From positions 1 to 30,386 of the forward strand of contig JAMPHH010000038.1 of NCBI GenBank assembly GCA_023663505.1: DNA of 30,386 nt, read 5' to 3'. A program made the translations under genes and the position numbers. This DNA comes from Muribaculum sp. GTDB lineage: Bacteria; Bacillota; Clostridia; Lachnospirales; Lachnospiraceae. This document shows, piece by piece, positions 1 through 6,772 of this stretch; the first letter of the stretch is position 1, and each line of letters opens with the position of its first letter. The notes below the pieces were generated by a model. It was not told the DNA's origin. It saw nothing but the letters and a program-made list of their open reading frames with translations, and made no database searches.

Positions 1-36
1 TAGAGCAACAGAAAACATTCTAACCCTTTTCTTCAC
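1..36 (-). CDS. 5' tip of a gene leaving the window (probable signal peptide)
   Basis: Only twelve codons are inside the window. A GTG start at 34-36 is preceded on the minus strand by a strong GGAGG ribosome site eight bases upstream. The peptide begins MKKRVRMFSVAL, a basic stretch running into hydrophobic residues, as in the n-region of a signal peptide or lipoprotein leader. Nothing can be said about the mature protein. A chance reading frame cannot be excluded because so little is visible. Confidence 0.4.
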   Translation of the reverse strand, partial: MKKRVRMFSVAL

Positions 37-72
37 CTCTAATTCCTCCCTCCTGTCTAATAAACAATAACG

Positions 73-90
73 AAACAGGAACCCCTGTTT
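73..90 (-). terminator. small hairpin between the Rpn remnant and the left-edge gene
   Basis: A perfect 7-bp stem (AAACAGG / CCTGTTT) with a 4-base loop is followed on the minus strand by a T-rich but interrupted tail. It could be a weak terminator after the Rpn remnant or a 5' leader structure of the left-edge gene. Confidence 0.3.
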
Positions 91-144
91 GTTACATTTT
101 AGGTAACTGCCTTAGTATCGGTGCTATGAATATAAATTACCTGA

Positions 145-509
145 TTATGCCAACTGCATCGATTGGCTCTCTAATTCCCTGACTACATCAAGGGACAACT
201 CCGTAACTTCCGCTATATCCTCTAAAGACATTTTCCCCAATTTTATCAACCTGATAGCTGTCTTTTTTGCTTTCTTCTGTTCAGCCTCCTGTGCCGCTTC
301 CTGTGCCGCTTCATAGCGCTCACTCTTGATATAAGACCGCATAACCTCTTCCTCATCATACAAACTCATCATTATCGTAACCTTGCTTGCAAGGTTTTAC
401 CTCCCTTTTCTCTGTCCTCCAAATACTCACGCAACACATTCCTGTCTTTGCATATGCGGATAGTCTCTGTAATGGACAAGTAAATAGTGTAGATTACTCC
501 TGCCGCACC
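145..509 (-). pseudogene. C-terminal remnant of an Rpn/PD-(D/E)XK family transposase-nuclease
   Basis: The distal part (145-372) encodes 75 residues typical of the tail of Rpn-type proteins: MSLYDEEEVMRSYI, an Ala/Glu/Lys-rich helix, then LGKMSLEDIAEVTELSLDVV. In a different frame just upstream (about 405-509) lies the preceding part of the same family, with TETIRICKDRNVLREYLED. The two pieces are joined through an extra stretch holding the near-perfect palindrome AACCTTGC-AA-GCAAGGTT at about 382-399, which breaks the frame. An in-frame stop at 510-512 ends the upstream piece and no catalytic N-terminal domain is present. The proximal 75-residue frame could in principle still be translated, but it lacks a good ribosome site. 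Decayed copies of this multicopy family are common in Clostridia; the family call is from memory of its conserved tail. Confidence 0.7.
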
Positions 510-513
510 TTAA

Positions 514-705
514 TTATACAGAAATAGGTTCGTGTTTACAATATAATTCGCAATTAATCTTCATATATCTGATAGCATTTTCCATGGCACCTATAAAAAT
601 ACAAAACAATCTGCGCCTTCTGCTTTTTATCTGACTACTTAGTAAATGGAACGAGCAAGCTGTATTCGCTTCCATACTTGCAGCTTTTTTGCCGTAGCTG
701 CTCAA
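514..705 (-). pseudogene. degenerate second AgrD-like peptide gene
   Basis: A 63-codon frame opening with TTG contains KKAASMEANTACS, closely matching the functional agrD at 5204-5356 (AKRSASVEANTACS). The similarity extends to the DNA, where most bases agree over roughly 35 nt (about 655-690 versus 5262-5298). After the cysteine the paralogue diverges: the YQPK motif needed for maturation is absent and a basic KSRRRR stretch follows. The N-terminal amphipathic helix is also missing, because the frame starts at the TTGA overlapping the stop of the preceding remnant. I read this as a broken duplicate of agrD rather than a working autoinducer gene. It lies just beyond the exporter operon that ends at 918. 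Confidence 0.45.
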
Positions 706-911
706 GAATACTGCTCTCGCAGATAATTCTGCACCCGTTCTCCCTTATCATCATACACATATTCCCCATTTGAATCTGTTTCATATTCCAGTGTTTTGTC
801 AGCATCTATCAGCTCGTCCAAGTAATCCTGTCTTGAGGGCAAAAGGAACTTTGGTTTACTGTTTAAAACAAACTCCACGAATTTCCAAGCATCCTCCTTT
901 TGTGTAGTCAA
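702..911 (-). pseudogene. C-terminal remnant of an extracellular solute-binding protein
   Basis: Sixty-nine residues beginning KEDAWKFVEFVL, then LPSRQDYLDELID, then a YETDSNGEYV segment, resemble the end of clostridial carbohydrate ABC binding lipoproteins, where a 'WKFV/WEFV' helix is followed by a 'PTRKDxxDExI' helix and a 'YTDENGE' loop. There is no signal peptide, no ribosome site, and the frame directly follows the TAG stop of the gene at 918-1592 in the same phase. It is therefore most likely a fragment left by rearrangement. Its stop overlaps the TTG opening the AgrD-like remnant. Confidence 0.5.
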
Positions 912-917
912 CAGACA

Positions 918-1592
918 CTAACTATTTTCATCTCTTGGATATAAAGATAACATCTGACTTTTCAGCCTTTCCATAATCTTCAACGTTTCTTCTGATGTAG
1001 CAAAAAACTCATTATCCATTACATCTTTATAAGAAACATATGTTCCATTGTCCGATATTGGCATTATCACATTTTGATGATTGTCATAGCAAAACACAGG
1101 TGCAACAATAAAATCGTCATACAATTTAACTGCCGGAACACCGGTTTTTGCGTCCTCGCTTACAGCTTCCGCAAACACCAGATATTCCGTTCCGACTTCC
1201 ATGATATTTACAAAACCTCTTTCAATCAAATTAAGGTTCCCATTTATAATTAATTGCCAATGTCTGGAAAAGATATATACTTCTTCATCTTTTCCCAATT
1301 CATTGCCTGCATACACTTCACGGATCACCGCCTTCTGCATGTCCACGCCAAACGAATGCTCAATTTCCCCCGTCACCTCTACCCTTAATATGATAGCTGA
1401 ATCAGGCAGACCTTGGGACATGTCAGTGTATTCCTTCTCTGCAATATTTTCCGGCAGTTCGGCAACTTGAATCTGCGCCAGATAATTCTCCTGTCCCGAC
1501 AAATCCGTATATGTCTGTTTTTTCACAATGCCAAACGCCATTAATGCCACAAATATACATATGGTACAAAACAGCAATAACTTCTGCTTCAT
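918..1592 (-). CDS. membrane-anchored extracytoplasmic protein of the ABC exporter operon, family unknown
   Basis: The 224-residue product has a short basic N-terminus and one hydrophobic helix at about residues 5-22, then a hydrophilic domain with no cysteine lipobox, so it should be anchored by an uncleaved helix or secreted. I do not recognise the domain. It contains an EVTGEIEHSFGVDMQKAVI stretch and a beta-rich pattern. Its ATG overlaps the stop of the ATPase gene by 4 bases (ATGA), which argues for translational coupling and a role tied to the transporter, for example self-protection or accessory binding. It is the last gene of the operon starting near 3910. Confidence 0.7.
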   Translation of the reverse strand: MKQKLLLFCTICIFVALMAFGIVKKQTYTDLSGQENYLAQIQVAELPENIAEKEYTDMSQGLPDSAIILRVEVTGEIEHSFGVDMQKAVIREVYAGNELGKDEEVYIFSRHWQLIINGNLNLIERGFVNIMEVGTEYLVFAEAVSEDAKTGVPAVKLYDDFIVAPVFCYDNHQNVIMPISDNGTYVSYKDVMDNEFFATSEETLKIMERLKSQMLSLYPRDENS

Positions 1593-2233
1593 AATCCCTC
1601 CCCCTGCCTTATTACCTGACCATTTTCCACTCTATACCATTCATCTGCCAGAACCTGAATGTCCTCTTTATTATGGCTAGCCACCAAAATCAATGCCCCT
1701 CTTTCTTTTTCCTCCAGAATAACCTTCCGGATTACCTCTACTCCCGTTTCATCAAGGGCATTTGTAGGTTCGTCTAACATAATTATGTCCGGTTTTTCCA
1801 TAATAGCCTGAGCGATGGCAAGACGCTGTTTCATTCCGAGCGAATATTTCCCGTATACTTTTTTATCCTGTGGATTCAATCCCACACGGGTAATTGCATT
1901 AACGATTTCCTCCTGCCCGATTTTCTTCGTCAGGTTTGCAAGGTATGTAAGATTCTGCATCCCCGTAAGATCAGGATACAAACCTGCATTTTCTATGATG
2001 ATACCCTGATTCGGCAGTACCGAAAAATCCTGATGCAGTGTTTTCCCTCCCCACACTATGCTGCCGGAATCTATCCCCATTAGTCCGGACAACGCCCGAA
2101 ACAGCATTGTTTTCCCCGAACCGTTCCTGCCGACAAATCCATATATGTTACCGCTTTTTAAGCAAAGACTGACATTAGAGAGTATCATCTTTTTTCTTAT
2201 TGTCTTGTTTATGTTATTCACAACCAATTCCAT
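1589..2233 (-). CDS. ABC transporter ATP-binding protein
   Basis: A 214-residue nucleotide-binding subunit of an ABC exporter. Visible motifs in order: Walker A GRNGSGKT (about residues 35-42), signature YSLGMKQR, Walker B IIMLDEPTNALD, and the H-loop in LILVASHNKED. It should energise the two membrane proteins encoded directly upstream. The start is the ATG giving MELVVNNINKTI, because GGAGG lies nine bases upstream and the preceding permease stops four bases before it; a longer in-frame reading back to 2275 overlaps that permease and has no better site. The substrate cannot be told from sequence. Similar small ATPases serve bacteriocin-immunity or peptide exporters near Agr-type loci. Confidence 0.9.
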   Translation of the reverse strand: MELVVNNINKTIRKKMILSNVSLCLKSGNIYGFVGRNGSGKTMLFRALSGLMGIDSGSIVWGGKTLHQDFSVLPNQGIIIENAGLYPDLTGMQNLTYLANLTKKIGQEEIVNAITRVGLNPQDKKVYGKYSLGMKQRLAIAQAIMEKPDIIMLDEPTNALDETGVEVIRKVILEEKERGALILVASHNKEDIQVLADEWYRVENGQVIRQGEGL

Positions 2234-2237
2234 TATG

Positions 2238-3065
2238 CTATACCTCCGTCTCCAAATCTGAAACCAATAAGTCATGCTTTTTTATGATAAATACTCCTGC
2301 CGATGTAAGAACTACTCCCACGAGGAAAAATATTATCAGGGAATCGTTTAGATCCATCAATATATCATATGGGGCATATGCCGGGTCGATATTTTCCACA
2401 TGGCGGTCATGCCACCCCAACACCAGATGGGCGATTGGATTCCATATTACGGCATTCTCATAAGTCAGCCTGCCATCTAAATGTCTCACCAGCAGATCCA
2501 TGAGGTTTAACAGCACGATACAGATCATCTGTGCGGAAACCACCACCGCGTATGCGGTACTGCTTCCCAAATATAGCGCAAGCAGGTTGACCAACAGCGT
2601 CATGGCATACATCCACAGGGAATGGATTGCAAAATGATACAAAAGCAGCATTACCCCCGCGCTGTCTGTCTGTATTTCGTATCGGACGGCAGTTGTCAGT
2701 ATTGTCACTGCCAATAAAAGCATATTAAGTATGCATACCGTTCCTCCCAGACGTCCGGCTTCTCCGAGATACCATTTTGCACGATGCGGATAACGCGAAA
2801 AAATATAGACGCTTGCCGTGCAGAAATTTTGATATAACATAATTCCCGCATACAGCTCAATAATAAACTCCGGCAACAGACGCATTGCAAAGGGAACAAG
2901 CTCGGTAAAGGAAAATCCCAACACAAAGACCCCCCTCGAACCGCTTAGCTGTAAAATGGCGTCCGAAAGCGGGATTACCCCATTATATGGGTTTATATAC
3001 ATCAAAGAAAGATACACACCGCCCACTATTGCTATCCAAAACAATGGCTGATACCTGTACTTCAT
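2238..3065 (-). CDS. ABC-2 type exporter membrane protein
   Basis: A 275-residue, strongly hydrophobic protein with about six predicted membrane segments (for example near residues 8-25, 95-120, 140-165, 170-195 and 245-265). It lies between another permease and the ATPase gene. The ATG overlaps the upstream permease stop as TAATG, and the start at 3065 (MKYRYQPLF) is preceded by AAAGGA. Function as half of the membrane channel is inferred from topology and position; no diagnostic motif is visible. Confidence 0.75.
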   Translation of the reverse strand: MKYRYQPLFWIAIVGGVYLSLMYINPYNGVIPLSDAILQLSGSRGVFVLGFSFTELVPFAMRLLPEFIIELYAGIMLYQNFCTASVYIFSRYPHRAKWYLGEAGRLGGTVCILNMLLLAVTILTTAVRYEIQTDSAGVMLLLYHFAIHSLWMYAMTLLVNLLALYLGSSTAYAVVVSAQMICIVLLNLMDLLVRHLDGRLTYENAVIWNPIAHLVLGWHDRHVENIDPAYAPYDILMDLNDSLIIFFLVGVVLTSAGVFIIKKHDLLVSDLETEV

Positions 3066-3910
3066 TACAAACAATCCTTTCTTCTGTTGACACAGACAGC
3101 AGCTACCGGAAATAAGACAAGCACAAATATGCCTGCCGACAACAATCCCATACTTTTTAACTCACCATTAAAAAGCAAAATATAATCGTACCATTTGATA
3201 CTGGCTGCTTCTTTCGGAATACTGCCCGCTAATATCGTTGACATATTTAAAATAACGAAGACTGGCAGAAAAAGAAAAACATTATATTTAACCCGTATCA
3301 ATGAAGACACCGCTGAGGTGAGGACGCCAAGCAGCCCTGATACCACCCCCCAGAAAAGCGTTCCGACCACGGCATACAAATAGGGCGAATACAGATATAT
3401 ATTTTTCATAAAGTAATTATTTACACTCACTATGTAATCGCTCTCATATATCGACATATTTGTTAGATCGCCTGTGGCAGACAGGGGGAATGACAGACAG
3501 TTCAAAAGAATCTCCAATAAGAAGGGCACTGTAAAAATAATCATTGTCGTGAAAAATACCGACAAATATTTACTTATCTGATATGAAGAATTTCCTAATC
3601 TGGAAACCAGAAATACCCTTGTGCCGCGCTGATATTCCCTCGCCATGGAAAAGCCCGCCGGAATCACCACCAAAATCGGGTACAGTTGAATCAACAGCAG
3701 CGTGTTTGTTGCATTCAAATATATGCGGTTATAACTCAACAGGAGCAATTTCATTGGCTGATACATCTCCACGACGTCTCTGCCCTGAAAATACAACACA
3801 TTACCGATAAAATTAATAATGACCATTAAAAACAGAATATAAAACACGCAAAGGGATTCTCTTTTTTTCAGCATAAAAGCAGTTTGTGATATGGTAGCTT
3901 TGAATATCAT
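3065..3910 (-). CDS. ABC-2 type exporter membrane protein, first gene of the operon
   Basis: A 281-residue hydrophobic protein starting MIFKATISQTAFMLKKRES, with a cytoplasmic N-terminus followed by about six membrane helices, as in ABC-2 type permeases. The start at 3910 is chosen because AGGAGA lies six bases upstream; an upstream in-frame ATG at 3976 would run across the promoter. It precedes the second permease with overlapping stop/start, so the two probably form a heterodimer with the ATPase at 1589-2233. Confidence 0.78.
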   Translation of the reverse strand: MIFKATISQTAFMLKKRESLCVFYILFLMVIINFIGNVLYFQGRDVVEMYQPMKLLLLSYNRIYLNATNTLLLIQLYPILVVIPAGFSMAREYQRGTRVFLVSRLGNSSYQISKYLSVFFTTMIIFTVPFLLEILLNCLSFPLSATGDLTNMSIYESDYIVSVNNYFMKNIYLYSPYLYAVVGTLFWGVVSGLLGVLTSAVSSLIRVKYNVFLFLPVFVILNMSTILAGSIPKEAASIKWYDYILLFNGELKSMGLLSAGIFVLVLFPVAAVCVNRRKDCL

Positions 3911-3944
3911 ATAGATTCTCCTATAAATATACAAGTATGTAAAT

Positions 3945-3973
3945 AGAATAGGGCAAATGGCAAGCAATGTCAA
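3945..3973 (-). promoter_or_regulatory. sigma-A promoter of the ABC exporter operon
   Basis: On the minus strand TTGACA (3968-3973) is separated by 17 bases from TATTCT (3945-3950), a near-consensus housekeeping promoter about 35 bases upstream of the first permease start. Its spacer lies in the left arm of the dyad at 3952-4004. Confidence 0.7.
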
Positions 3974-4004
3974 CACATCACGTTAGCTTCACTTGCCATT
4001 TGCC
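3952..4004. repeat. 13-bp perfect dyad spanning the exporter promoter
   Basis: GGCAAATGGCAAG (3952-3964) is exactly repeated in inverse orientation at 3992-4004, with 27 bases between. The left arm occupies the promoter spacer and the -35 box sits in the loop. It could be a terminator for the secreted-protein gene upstream, which ends at 4030 (a T-rich but interrupted tail follows), or an operator bound by a dimeric repressor. Confidence 0.6.
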
Positions 4005-4029
4005 ATGTTCTTTAATCATTAGCCTTCGA

Positions 4030-4443
4030 TTAGTTTGAATAATAGCTCACAATTGCCTCAGCCGCATCCTTTGTATTCCCCCTGAATTGGATATATACAG
4101 GATTTTCATTTAAATATCCATCCGCAATGTAGAGCTTCTTATATCCCTCGCTTTCATTAAGAACCACATAAGTCGCTGTCATTATCAGCGTACCTGAAGA
4201 ATTTACGAGGCGAGCCTGAATCTTTGTAAAGTTATCAGTACCGCTTGGCGGATATACAGAATTGCAGCGAGCATACACATAAGAATAATCTCCCGTTCTT
4301 GAGATTGAATAGCTGCCAGTCCATACCTGATTTGCAGACAAATGAATTTGCTCTTTAAGTCCTGCTCCTGCTGCCAAGGCAGACATTGACATCATGCAAA
4401 ACATTGCCATTGTAACGATTAATGTTGTAATTCCTCTTTTCAT
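4030..4443 (-). CDS. small secreted protein encoded downstream of agrB, family unknown
   Basis: A 137-residue product with a clear Sec signal peptide: MKRG followed by a hydrophobic core and an ALAAGAG cleavage region near residue 25. The mature part, about 110 residues, is rich in Ser, Tyr and Thr and looks beta-stranded (WTGSYSISRTGDYSYVYARC, then YIQFRGNTKD). It has no sorting signal or lipobox, so it should be released. GGAGG lies seven bases upstream of the ATG. It is the first complete gene after agrB in the same direction and is a plausible quorum-regulated product; I do not recognise the domain. Confidence 0.75.
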   Translation of the reverse strand: MKRGITTLIVTMAMFCMMSMSALAAGAGLKEQIHLSANQVWTGSYSISRTGDYSYVYARCNSVYPPSGTDNFTKIQARLVNSSGTLIMTATYVVLNESEGYKKLYIADGYLNENPVYIQFRGNTKDAAEAIVSYYSN

Positions 4444-4470
4444 TTGTTATCCTCCTTCACTGTAAACAAC

Positions 4471-4545
4471 TTAGTCCGCCCTTACATTAGAAACGAACAA
4501 GTAACCATATTGTCCAAAAACAAATACCTCTCTGAATATAGTGTA
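4471..4545 (-). pseudogene. 3'-end fragment of the same family as the gene at the right edge
   Basis: Between agrB and the secreted-protein gene, a short minus-strand frame ends ...GYLFVSNVRAD followed by TAA at 4471-4473. The last ten residues match the C-terminus of the partial gene at 30310-30386 (GYLFVSNVRAE), and 29 bases (4475-4503 and 30314-30342) are identical. Upstream of this tail the frame soon loses resemblance, so this is a left-over of recombination or a decayed paralogue. It occupies much of the 188-base gap; I see nothing else there. Confidence 0.45.
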
Positions 4546-4631
4546 TTTCATCACCCCACTTTGTTATTCCTGTTTCCCCTTGCCAGTTACTTAGTTGCTT
4601 GGTCACATCACTGACCTTAGGCAAAATGTGA

Positions 4632-5207
4632 TTACCGAACATATGACCTCTGCAATTTGATTCGTCCTGCCATCAGAGATACACCTACAATAAAGAAATC
4701 TATCGTTATTGCAACAACCAATTCTTTCCACGCAAAGACTATTGCCACTATAAACAACATAGCCTCCACGGATAGGATAACTCTTGTCCGTTTCCGATAA
4801 ACTCTATACTCTGTTTGGTCTAAAGGCTTACTGTCATTCTCAACCGGTGCCATTAAAAAGATAACAAGAAAGAAAAACACAGCAATCATTATGTATCCTC
4901 CTCCTGAACACCCAATCTGCACGAAACAGACCATGGACACCAGTAATATCGCCGATGAAAATAACAGGCATCTTCCCTTTGTACTTGCATGGAATCCCCC
5001 TGCATGCTTCCTCAGTGGAAATACCAACAGCCATAGAAGAAAACTCCCTAACAGGTAATCAAAGCAAAAACCAATCGCTAAGGTAATCAACATTCCAAGC
5101 ATACTGCTCCCAAGGTTTTCCAGACCATATTCCACGATCTCAACCTCGTCCGACGAGATTATCCCATCTCTCAGCAGCATTGCCGTCAAGTGCTTTTCGC
5201 TGCTCAA
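4632..5207 (-). CDS. agrB: AgrB-type autoinducer-processing membrane protease
   Basis: AgrB family cysteine endopeptidase that cleaves and cyclises the AgrD precursor at the membrane. The conserved RKHAGGFHASTKGRC block carries the catalytic pair; counted from the TTG start these are His73 and Cys80, spaced seven residues apart as in S. aureus AgrB (His77/Cys84). Membrane helices follow, and the product of about 191 residues fits the family. Start choice: an upstream ATG at 5267 lies wholly inside agrD and gives a non-AgrB N-terminus. A TTG at 5205-5207 overlaps the agrD stop (TTGA) and gives SSEKHLTAMLLRDGIIS, a typical AgrB N-terminus; an ATG at 5180 is the alternative. Coupled translation with agrD is likely. 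Confidence 0.9.
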   Translation of the reverse strand: MSSEKHLTAMLLRDGIISSDEVEIVEYGLENLGSSMLGMLITLAIGFCFDYLLGSFLLWLLVFPLRKHAGGFHASTKGRCLLFSSAILLVSMVCFVQIGCSGGGYIMIAVFFFLVIFLMAPVENDSKPLDQTEYRVYRKRTRVILSVEAMLFIVAIVFAWKELVVAITIDFFIVGVSLMAGRIKLQRSYVR

Positions 5208-5356
5208 AATCTCCGCAACGCCTTGACCTGCTTGGATTCCTTGGGCTGGTATCCCAAACACGAGCAAGCGGTATTGGCTTCCACACTTGCAGAACGCTTA
5301 GCGATTATTGCCACAACCCGCTCGACTCCTTTTTTGGCACGATCTCCCATTTTCAT
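5204..5356 (-). CDS. agrD: AgrD-type cyclic autoinducer peptide precursor
   Basis: A 50-residue precursor recognised by its three-part design: an N-terminal amphipathic helix (AKKGVERVVAIIAKRSAS), a central VEANTACSCLGY, and a C-terminal YQPKESKQ recognition segment ending in a basic LRRF tail. The agr system uses AgrB to cut before the QPK region and form a thiolactone between a cysteine and the new C-terminus; the mature peptide is then sensed by the AgrC-type kinase. GGAGGT lies seven bases before the ATG at 5354-5356; another ATG two codons earlier is too close to the ribosome site. Two cysteines (Cys31 and Cys33) are candidate ring residues; a five-membered ring CSCLG would parallel other agr peptides. 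The gene is small and largely masked by the agrB upstream extension, so it is easily missed. Confidence 0.9.
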   Translation of the reverse strand: MKMGDRAKKGVERVVAIIAKRSASVEANTACSCLGYQPKESKQVKALRRF

Positions 5357-5380
5357 TGCCATCACCTCCCTTCAAGGAAG

Positions 5381-5449
5381 ATAATAGCATAAAAAATCCC
5401 CTTGTGCCGTTTCTTGTAATAATTGGGTAATGTTAATGTAATAATTGGG
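5381..5449 (-). promoter_or_regulatory. agrD promoter with candidate LytTR-regulator direct repeats
   Basis: In the 128-base gap between the kinase gene and agrD the 13-mer CCCAATTATTACA (minus strand) occurs twice without mismatch, at 5437-5449 and 5415-5427, period 22 bp. LytTR-type regulators such as AgrA bind paired direct repeats about two helical turns apart. Downstream a TATTAT at 5381-5386 is a possible -10 with no recognisable -35 at 17 bases, as expected of an activator-dependent promoter. The factor assignment is inferred. Confidence 0.65.
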
Positions 5450-5463
5450 AATATGTATGGCAC

Positions 5464-5488
5464 TTGACACATTGCCTGCGGGAATCAA
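5464..5488 (+). repeat. dispersed intergenic repeat, copy a (short form)
   Basis: Core TTGACACATTGCCTGCGGG followed by AATCAA, matching the 3' part of the copies near 10369, 11528 and 30115. The stop codon of the kinase gene lies within it (5485-5487). Confidence 0.5.
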
Positions 5489-6768
5489 TTGTCAGCTTCC
5501 GGCATATAGAGCATCAGCACGACACTGAATAAATCTTCTTCCGGACATATCTCCATCATTCCGTTATATTTTTCTACGATTTTCCTTACATTTTCCAGAC
5601 CGATGCCATGAAGTCCATATTCCTTTTTGGTGGTAAGCAGTTTTTTATGTCCCTTTTTCGTGTTGAGTGCCGCTTTTCCCTGATAGCTGTTAGCAACCTG
5701 AATCCTTAGAATCCCCTGCTGTAATTCGATGTTGACATCTAACCGCCCCTCCTCTGTCTGCTTTGCTGCCTCGATACCGTTCTCCAACAGATTCCCAAGA
5801 ATCACATTAATATCAAAGGAATGCTCCACCGACCTCGGGAGCTTCACGCTTACATTCACATCTCGAAGCTGCTCCTTCGCCTGAAGGAGTAGATAATTCA
5901 TCACGCTGTCAATCTCCAGATTCCCTGAGGACACTATTTCATTAGGATTGCTGATAAAATCCTGCATCTCATTGATATATTCCTCAATCGCCCTGTTCTC
6001 ACCCTTTGCCGCCAGTATCTTCAATTCATTCATATGATGCTTCATGTCATGCCGCAATGCCCTTACCTTTTCTTCTCCCTGCAGCATCACGTCCAGTTGG
6101 TTGGCATAACCCTGAACCTCCCGCTTCAAGATCTCATTCTCATATTGATGCCAAAAAGCCTTTGACAATATACTATATAGATATAAGGTAAAGAAATTAA
6201 TCAGGATAAGCCCGATACTCGATATAACAATCCCTGTTTGCGTAATACTTTGCGTATAGACCATTGCACAAAGCATCCCAATACTGCATAATGGCACCAG
6301 ACCCAGAGAAAGATTTCTGACATACGCCGTCTTGCGCCTGACATCTACGATCTTCTCCGTGAGCAATTCGCAGAGCAGCACGAGAAATACATCAAGAACC
6401 TCATAAATCTGATTAAACCCTGCACCATCCCTGTAATTGACAAACGGTAGAATGCTAATCATGCTACAACCCATATTAATCATATACACGGAACCCGTCA
6501 CAAATAAAATCATTTTTAGCGAGCTCGTATAGGTTAGGACAATCAATCCTATTCCCAACAAATTACAGACGACATTCACCCACATCAAATGGAACATCAG
6601 ATATGTCACTGTGTTGACTACGAAAAATCCCCCATATGCCAGTATATGTTTAATATAATTATTATGGCTGCTGCCTGTTTCATCATCTCCCAAAAATATG
6701 TAAACAAATCTGCTGATAATATAGATTCTAAACAGGTTCGTCGCCACACAAATGATAAAATCCGTCAT
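5485..6768 (-). CDS. AgrC-like sensor histidine kinase (GHKL family)
   Basis: A 427-residue kinase. The first 200 or so residues form about six membrane helices that in the family bind the peptide autoinducer. A linker helix leads to the H-box ALRHDMKHHMNEL, phosphoacceptor His240, then the N-box NLLENGIEAA (Asn330) and the G-box GLHGIGLENV (385-394), typical of the AgrC/ComD class that pairs with LytTR regulators. AAGGAG precedes the ATG by seven bases and the gene begins four bases after the response regulator. It should phosphorylate that regulator in response to the agrD product, closing the autoinduction loop. Confidence 0.9.
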   Translation of the reverse strand: MTDFIICVATNLFRIYIISRFVYIFLGDDETGSSHNNYIKHILAYGGFFVVNTVTYLMFHLMWVNVVCNLLGIGLIVLTYTSSLKMILFVTGSVYMINMGCSMISILPFVNYRDGAGFNQIYEVLDVFLVLLCELLTEKIVDVRRKTAYVRNLSLGLVPLCSIGMLCAMVYTQSITQTGIVISSIGLILINFFTLYLYSILSKAFWHQYENEILKREVQGYANQLDVMLQGEEKVRALRHDMKHHMNELKILAAKGENRAIEEYINEMQDFISNPNEIVSSGNLEIDSVMNYLLLQAKEQLRDVNVSVKLPRSVEHSFDINVILGNLLENGIEAAKQTEEGRLDVNIELQQGILRIQVANSYQGKAALNTKKGHKKLLTTKKEYGLHGIGLENVRKIVEKYNGMMEICPEEDLFSVVLMLYMPEADN

Positions 6769-6772
6769 ATTT

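Noticed and set aside
5205..5207. Shared TTGAGCAGC at the agrB start and at the degenerate agrD start (697-705) as a common regulatory signal
   Set aside because: Nine bases following a stop overlap in each case; the positions relative to agrD differ, so chance is the simpler explanation.
4632..5267. Longer agrB starting at the ATG at 5265-5267
   Set aside because: The first 20 residues are agrD read in another frame and do not resemble any AgrB N-terminus; TTG at 5207 or ATG at 5180 fits better.
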